Positions 9,625-14,813 of a stretch of 14,813 nucleotides of DNA are shown one piece after another. This DNA is from Spirogloea muscicola. Taxonomy: Eukaryota > Streptophyta > Zygnematophyceae > Spirogloeales > Spirogloeaceae. Each line of letters starts with the position of its first letter. Within the stretch, counting starts at the first letter, position 1. The notes below the pieces were generated by a model. That model made no database searches. It saw only the letters and a program-made list of their open reading frames with translations, and was not told the origin of the DNA. The DNA lies in contig WELB01000150.1 of NCBI GenBank assembly GCA_009602725.1, positions 37,177 to 51,989 of the forward strand. The letters run 5' to 3'. Position numbers and translations under genes: made by a program.

Positions 9625-10033
9625 CAGACTGCAACTGGAATATTCGCTGCGATAGCTTCCTCTTTGGAGCTCCAAACGGAGCTTCAAGTACTCTGCTTCC
9701 CCAGCTCCTTGCGCTCTCTCTCTCTTATGACATGATAGAGATCATGCTGACTTCCAGCACCTTCCGCGTCACCTTGAAGAAACGATCGACAAATGACGTA
9801 CAGCCAGCAACTCCTCTTTGAAGAAGTTACAGAAGGGGCGTGGCAATTCTGGAACTTTCGCAGTACCAATACTTGTCAATGCTGTCTGCCTCTTCCATCA
9901 GAATAACTTTGGAGGCCAAAGCTAACACGCTGGAGGTCTGGCAGACTTAGCTTGTGTTGAGTGAGAAAGCGGCGCGCTGCATAATTATGGGTTACAATAT
10001 GAAGACCTGACTTAAGGGGAGGAAGCACTAGCT
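9625..10033. other. Convergent 3' intergenic spacer
   Basis: The 409 bp between the two facing stop codons must hold both 3' UTRs. It has a CT-repeat at about 9713-9725 and no recognisable gene. No TGTAA was found on the + strand for the oxidoreductase gene. Confidence 0.6.
9992..9996 (-). promoter_or_regulatory. Candidate TGTAA polyadenylation signal of the anoctamin gene
   Basis: TTACA on the + strand reads TGTAA on the - strand, 38 nt past the TAA stop of the anoctamin gene. TGTAA is the typical green-algal signal, normally close to the cleavage site. A 5-nt motif can occur by chance. Confidence 0.4.
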
Positions 10034-13000
10034 TTACGTTTCCAGGACAAGGTTCCTTGCTGAGCGCGAGTGAAGGATCTGAGATGAGAAATGCTGATGC
10101 ATCGCCTCCCGCTTCAAACGCTTTTGCTTTACCCAAGCTGGCTCCTGCACACACAGATTCCACTCTTTGCTTACAGGTCCTGCCAAAATACTACTGCATG
10201 TTTTGTCAATAAAGTTCCGAATATTGCAGACATACTAGATCAATCATGAAATATGCAACTCAAAGACGCGTGCATTGAATGTTTGCTGGCTTGCAGCCAC
10301 ACCTCGGGCACTAGCCAAGACAGTGCAGACTTGGCCAAGAGGAGGCAGTGCTCAAATAGGAGAATGGCCAGCAGGCCTGGCTCCAGGTGCCACTTGCCCT
10401 CCTCCACCATGAAGACCATCAGCGCACAGTTGCTCACAATTGCTATCGTGCCGAGATTCTGCACATTAAGAACGTGCATGAGCAAAGAATATGGGCGCGG
10501 CAGAATTGCATGCCGTGACAGAGGTACCTGTGGTGGCAAGCCCCAAGCCAAGACCACAAGGGTGACAGTGGGTTTGAGAGCTCGAAGAAAGTCAGACCTG
10601 GAAGATCGTGAGCCAGGCACCTATGGAGGCCACTGCATGGGGGACAGGCCGCCGCATGGTTGCGAGCAGCTTGAACGAGTCAGACCTGATCTCCACAAGA
10701 TTGTTCTGCACAGTGGAAGATATCACTAATGGAATCACATGCTATCAGAATAATTTCTCTGAAGATGTATGAGGTATGTCGCATATATGAGAAGCAGCAA
10801 AGAGCTCCTTACCAGGAGTGCAAGGACAGCCACCAACGGGAAGGTGGACGCAAACATGGCCACGTAGCCAAATTGCAGTGCCAGCTCCAGAAAATCTGCA
10901 CCATCAACACTGAAAGGTGTACTAGAGTCCGAGCTCATACGACGTTAAGTGACTTCATGATGCTATGTGCAGAATGTAATACTGACGAGTCCAAGGCATC
11001 ATCAGAACATGCTGACAGGGTGGCCGCTGATTCTGAAGATGACTTGCAAGGATAAGGTGAAGGATAAGCTTTGGAGCAGGCACTTGCACGTCATACCATC
11101 AAAGAGACCATCGTACTTGCCGCCACCGATGCTCGCTGCATATGTCGGCATCAGGAACTGCCGCTCCACCACCGATGTCTGCTGATCAGTGGCTTTCTCG
11201 CCCTTTGCCTTCTTGGCTTCCTGTTCAGCCCTGCTCGAGGATGTGCAATGTGGGTAGACAAGTATGTCAAGTGCATGTGAGACTTTCACGACTCAGGATG
11301 GCAAGCAGAGAGGTCATTGTCCTCGAGTGCAACTGGATCACTCTTACTTGAACGCTTTTGTCTTGTTCTGGTAGAAGCGCAGGTATGGAATCAGGCTTTC
11401 CGTCACGTTGTTGATGACCTGCAGCACCATAAGGATTGAGCTCAGACACGAAGACAAGAGAGTCATGCCTCTTGCCACCATGATACTCCTAAAGAAGCAG
11501 CAGAACGGTTTAAAAAATGCGGGATGTGATTGTCATCCAGAAATTAGAAATTTAGAGGGGCTAAAATCTCTCAGGTATGAGACTCCCAAGCTAGGTAGGT
11601 ATAAGTCAGTTATGGAAGGCTGCTGTAAGAGAGGATCTGAAGTGGGGGTGACCTGTGAAACTATAAGGCGGCGGCTGAGGAAGGACCGTAGGAGGAGGAA
11701 GTCACGATGTGCAATGGCATTGTAAAATAGTCCAATGTACGTCTGCACAAAGTATATTCCAAACAGCTGCCTTTCTAGACAGCTGTGCTTCAGAGCAACG
11801 CTTTATTCTGTAGGTCTGTGGATTAGTAGTTTGAGAGGCTGCTGAGAATGTAGTTTTGCTAGACTCAAATTCTGAAATGCACACTCTTGTGCTTCTTGAA
11901 CTCTCTTCCTTGACACTGTTACTACTGTGCAGAACTTGACTGGGTTACACATGCAAGCAGCCCTGGAGACACAGGAAGCAATTTCCTGCTAGCTTATTGA
12001 TGCCATTTTGCTGTCTGGTATGTCAGTCTCATATCGATGAAGAGAGGAGGCCAAATGACTTGGCACCTTGTACACCAATCTGTCAGCTGCTGCTTCTGGG
12101 GAAACAGAACTCTCGCGCTGGTTCAGTTGCACCCCAGTCTCCCCCCACATGGTGGTCAGCTTCCCCATGCCCACAACGTACAGCCCAGTGAGAAGGTACC
12201 TGTGTGCATGCAGCAACGGCGTTGGTGGAAGTCCAGGACTGCAGTCGAGCAGCGGATGGCACTCCTTCACAGAGGAACTCAAAGGAAAGTGATTCCTACT
12301 TCATTTCGGCACACATGAGCGCATATTGCAAGGGGCCACCAAGTATCGTATAAAGACTTGACCTTCGGAATTCTAACTGCACTCTGAGCTATATGGCAGC
12401 ATCGTATTGGGGCTAACAAGGGCTGGCAAGAAGTAGAGGCCCAAGCAAGGAGCTTACTGCACGAGAACTGGCGTCTTGCGTAGGCCGTACCAGTAGGCCA
12501 GCTCGATCGGCAGCTGCACGCAGACCACGCCCAGTAAGATGACGACATTGTCGCGTGCAACGTGCAGCCTGCCTAGCCACTCCTCCCGGCGCAGCTCCTT
12601 GGTGGGCATGGCGGGGCCCTGCTCATCGGCCTCGGCTGGCCGCTTGCTGCCCTGGTCAGCGAGCAAGACCCAGGGCCGTCTCGCATGCGCCTCATCGTCA
12701 TGGATCGGCAGGTCCCACCTGAGTGGCTTAAGGGAGCGTCAGCAAGCTGGCGCTGAATTGACGAGCTGCAGCATCTATGCCAATGCCCGTTGTTGCACTG
12801 AGATCCTACTTCATGAGCACTGCTTCTGTAATTTACGTCATAGGCCTCCTTACACACTTGCACATTGTCATGCCAGTAGTATGCGCTCTACCTGACGGAG
12901 AGCTCCACATTCTTCCGCTTCCAGAACTGGAGGAAGACAACTGCCCACACCAGCACGATCAGCGCAAATGCTGGAGGAACTGCATTCTGCCAGCCACTGC

Positions 13001-14813
13001 GGAGACAGGTGCGAGAGATTGGTACTTGGCTAGTTGTTGAGAAGTTAACAGTGACAAGCCTGCAAGAAAAATTGCATACAGCAGACCAAACCCTGGGCTG
13101 GATATGTCTGCTGGCCTGCTATCAGATGCAACCACTTGGCAGGAGTCCAGTTCTACCCTTAGTCTACACTGTAGAAGTTGCAAGGGCCACAACTTTCAAA
13201 TCACATAGCTAAATTTGGATCTCTGCAGTCCACATGTTAAAACTTCAACAGTTGCCCGTAAGTAGCCGTATTGGATTGGTCGATGGAGGCCGCGGAGGCC
13301 TTGCGCGCACCCCCAGTTCCTCGCCCAGAAGAAGACGCCCATAGCTGAGGGGAAGAGAAGCCAGCGCGTGTAGAACCCCAAGAATGCGAAGTAGATTGCC
13401 ACCTGCCACCATAAGAATATGGCAGTCATCCACATGGCTCCGGTGACCACGGCACCTTCTGCCCGCACGAGAAGGCTTGTGCTGGAGAGTGACGATGCTA
13501 GTAGCAAGTTGATTTGATGAATGACACCGCGATTTGCACAACTTGCACGTGCAGGACAGACAGCGAGCAGGACTCTTGCCTTTGGACCAAAGTAGCAGTA
13601 TATCTCGTCCAGAGGTTGGGAGTCGAAACCGAGCCACTTGGCTGACCACGACTCGAGCAGCTTCAGGCGAGTCGCTTCCACTGAGTATGAGACGGCAGCA
13701 TAATCAGCGACACATTGTGAGTCGTGGTAACCAGCGTCGTAAGTGGTGATTTCCGAACTGAGCCGCACACAACCTCCCGTGTGAGTCCTTGAGCCAGAAA
13801 TTGTGACCAAAGTGCCACCTCTGAGAGAAGTCCAAGCTTCACAGCTGTCATAGGTCCTCAAGTGAAGCCAATGTGAATCGATACGAGTTTCCAACTTTGG
13901 CAGACCAATAAATGCTACAGTCACAGAGTTCGTCAGGAAGAAGGGCACCGCAAAGTTGCACGAGCCAACGCACCGTGCAGTGGGAACATGTCCGTGACCA
14001 CGCCCTTGCCCTTGAGCTGGGCCAGGAGGGGCGTGCCAGCCTCCAGCTCCACCGTGTTGCCGTCAGGGAGGCGCGCCACGCTCGTCGCATCGCTGACCTA
14101 CGGGAGGCCCACGGTGGAGCGCACGGAGTGGTCTAGTGTGAATGAAGAGCGATTGAGCTCAGTGGGCTATGCTGGCAGCCAAGAAGCCAGGGTTGAAGCT
14201 CAGGGTTTAGGTTTCCCAGCGAGGGTTGGGTTAGGGTTTAGGATGTGGATCTTAGGATTTTAGGGGTTAGGGCTTAGGGCTTACAACTTAGGGTTAAGCT
14301 ACGAATACAGCGGGCAAGTGGCGGCGCGGCGGCGGCCCTGACCACGTCGTGGAGCAGGAACTCGAGGCAGTGGTAGCGCTCGGTCCAGCTGAAGAGCCGG
14401 CCGTCCGGCTGCCGCGTGAAGGCGTCACGCTGCGCCCACTCGAATGCCGCCTCCACGCCTGTGCGCCGCAGGGCCACGGATGAGGATTTAGAGTTCAGTA
14501 TTTAGGGCTTTAGGCTTTGGGGTTAGGATTTACGGTTTAGGTTTTAGGGTTCAGCGCCGAAGGGGGCCAGCGATGGGCCGTCGCCCGGCGAGCGGCGCGA
14601 CGGCGAGGCAGCCGCTGGCACGGCGGCGGCGGTGGCGGCGGCAGCGGCGAAGGCGGCGGCGGCGGCGGCGCAGACCTAGAGACGTGGCCTTCTTGAGCTT
14701 CAGCCGCTCCGCCGCGCGCCCGATGGCGTCCTCGCCCGCCGCCAGCTGCACGCGCTCCAGGCCCGCCGGCGAGGTGAAGGCAGGAGCGGCCGGCTCGAGG
14801 GGCTCGCGGCGGG
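10034..14813 (-). CDS. Anoctamin/TMEM16-family membrane protein (plant/algal type), N-terminus beyond window
   Basis: Exons in reading order: 14811-14676 (open to the edge), 14458-14343, 14097-13974, 13680-13580, 13402-13311, 12996-12892, 12718-12458, 12199-12067, 11766-11653, 11418-11348, 11230-11097, 10895-10813, 10705-10598, 10458-10303, 10144-10034. All phases agree; 614 aa are visible. Anoctamins are dimeric 10-helix proteins acting as calcium-activated lipid scramblases or ion channels; which applies here is unknown. Visible residues 47-125 resemble the cytosolic domain (FTRQPDGRLFSW, QLKGKGVVTDMFPLH). PLDEIYCYFGPK then VAIYFAFLGFYTRWLLFP marks TM1 (160-189). PAFALIVLVWAVVFLQFWKR is TM2, and further helices run to LAKSALSWLVPE. 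The calcium-site positions are kept: N397 and E401 (INNVTE), D463 and E466 (DFLE), E495 and D499 (EIRSD). The protein ends in a basic tail. Missing N-terminal residues probably number a few dozen. Confidence 0.95.
13403..13579 (-). other. GC-AG intron in the anoctamin gene
   Basis: On the - strand the exon ends at 13580 in AAAG and the intron opens GCAAGA, matching the consensus for the minor GC donor class (AG/GCAAG). It ends TGGTGGCAG at 13403. This joins YFGPK directly to VAIYF, the ungapped family order. The nearest in-phase GT (13573-13572, AGA/GTCCTG) is a weak donor and would insert Ala-Arg. Confidence 0.75.
14202..14295. repeat. Degenerate TTTAGGG telomere-like tract in an anoctamin intron
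   Basis: Repeated GGGTTTAGG, GGGTTAGGGTTTAGG and GGGGTTAGGGCTTAGGGC units on the + strand, inside the intron 14342-14098. The units vary in length and base, so this is not a functional telomere end. Since the gene is on the - strand, its transcript carries the C-rich version. Confidence 0.85.
14484..14553. repeat. Second degenerate telomere-like tract in the adjacent anoctamin intron
   Basis: TATTTAGGGCTTTAGGC, GGGGTTAGGATT and GGTTTAGGTTTTAGGGTT units on the + strand, inside the intron 14675-14459. Orientation is the same as the first tract. Exon 14458-14343 lies between the two. Confidence 0.85.
14621..14671. repeat. CGG-rich trinucleotide tract at the start of an anoctamin intron
   Basis: Runs of CGG with GGT, CAG and AAG interruptions occupy the first part of the intron, directly after the - strand donor GTCTGC at 14675. 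Read as protein on the - strand it yields the arginine-rich open frame that continues the exon, which I treat as intron. Confidence 0.8.

Noticed and set aside
10240-10302. Read-through anoctamin C-terminus (ending ...CIFHD) instead of splicing
   Set aside because: Splicing at GAG/GTGTGG to 10144 gives WLVPE-EPAWVKQKRL, which fits the family's basic C-terminal tail better. The read-through form could exist as a retained-intron isoform.
11419-11490. Upstream acceptor CTTCTTTAG (ending 11489) for the TM6 exon of the anoctamin
   Set aside because: From the phase-0 donor at 11652 it shifts the frame. The CTGCAG at 11419 joins RRLIVSQ to VINNVTE as expected.
13196-13948. 250-aa uninterrupted open frame on the - strand as a separate gene
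   Set aside because: It is two anoctamin exons (13680-13580 and 13402-13311) plus stop-free intron sequence around them.

Overview
The window is eukaryotic nuclear DNA with three intron-rich genes. I rebuilt them by hand from splice signals, reading-frame phase and protein family resemblance. Together they use about 34 exons with introns of about 107-373 nt. The likely source is a green alga. One gene is a SECIS-binding protein 2 (SBP2) homologue, which implies selenoprotein synthesis; land plants lack that. The right end carries TTTAGGG-like (plant/green-alga type) telomeric repeats, and a TGTAA motif (the green-algal polyadenylation signal) follows the stop of the third gene. The species cannot be named from this.

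Layout. 1-402: GC-rich flank with nothing assigned. 403-4002 (+): SBP2-like protein with an L7Ae RNA-binding domain at the C-terminus and a C2H2 zinc finger near the N-terminus. 4003-6710: about 2.7 kb without a recognisable gene; its right half is built from degenerate direct repeats that share a small hairpin. 6711-6809: poly-alanine upstream ORF on a (GCC)n tract. 6934-9624 (+): mitochondrial quinone oxidoreductase of the RTN4IP1/OPA10 type, 7 exons, 365 aa, apparently complete. 9625-10033: shared 3' flank. 10034-14813 (-): anoctamin/TMEM16-family membrane protein, 15 visible exons, 614 aa, N-terminus beyond the right edge. It is convergent with the oxidoreductase gene.

The three genes have unrelated roles (selenocysteine decoding, mitochondrial NAD(P)H/quinone chemistry, membrane lipid or ion transport), so this is an ordinary gene neighbourhood, not a pathway cluster. 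I found no new defence or mobile system. The points worth a second look are the zinc finger joined to SBP2, the hairpin repeat family, telomere-like tracts in two adjacent anoctamin introns, a GC-AG intron, two NAGNAG acceptors, a stop-free intron, and a calcium-ligand Asp whose codon is assembled across a splice junction.
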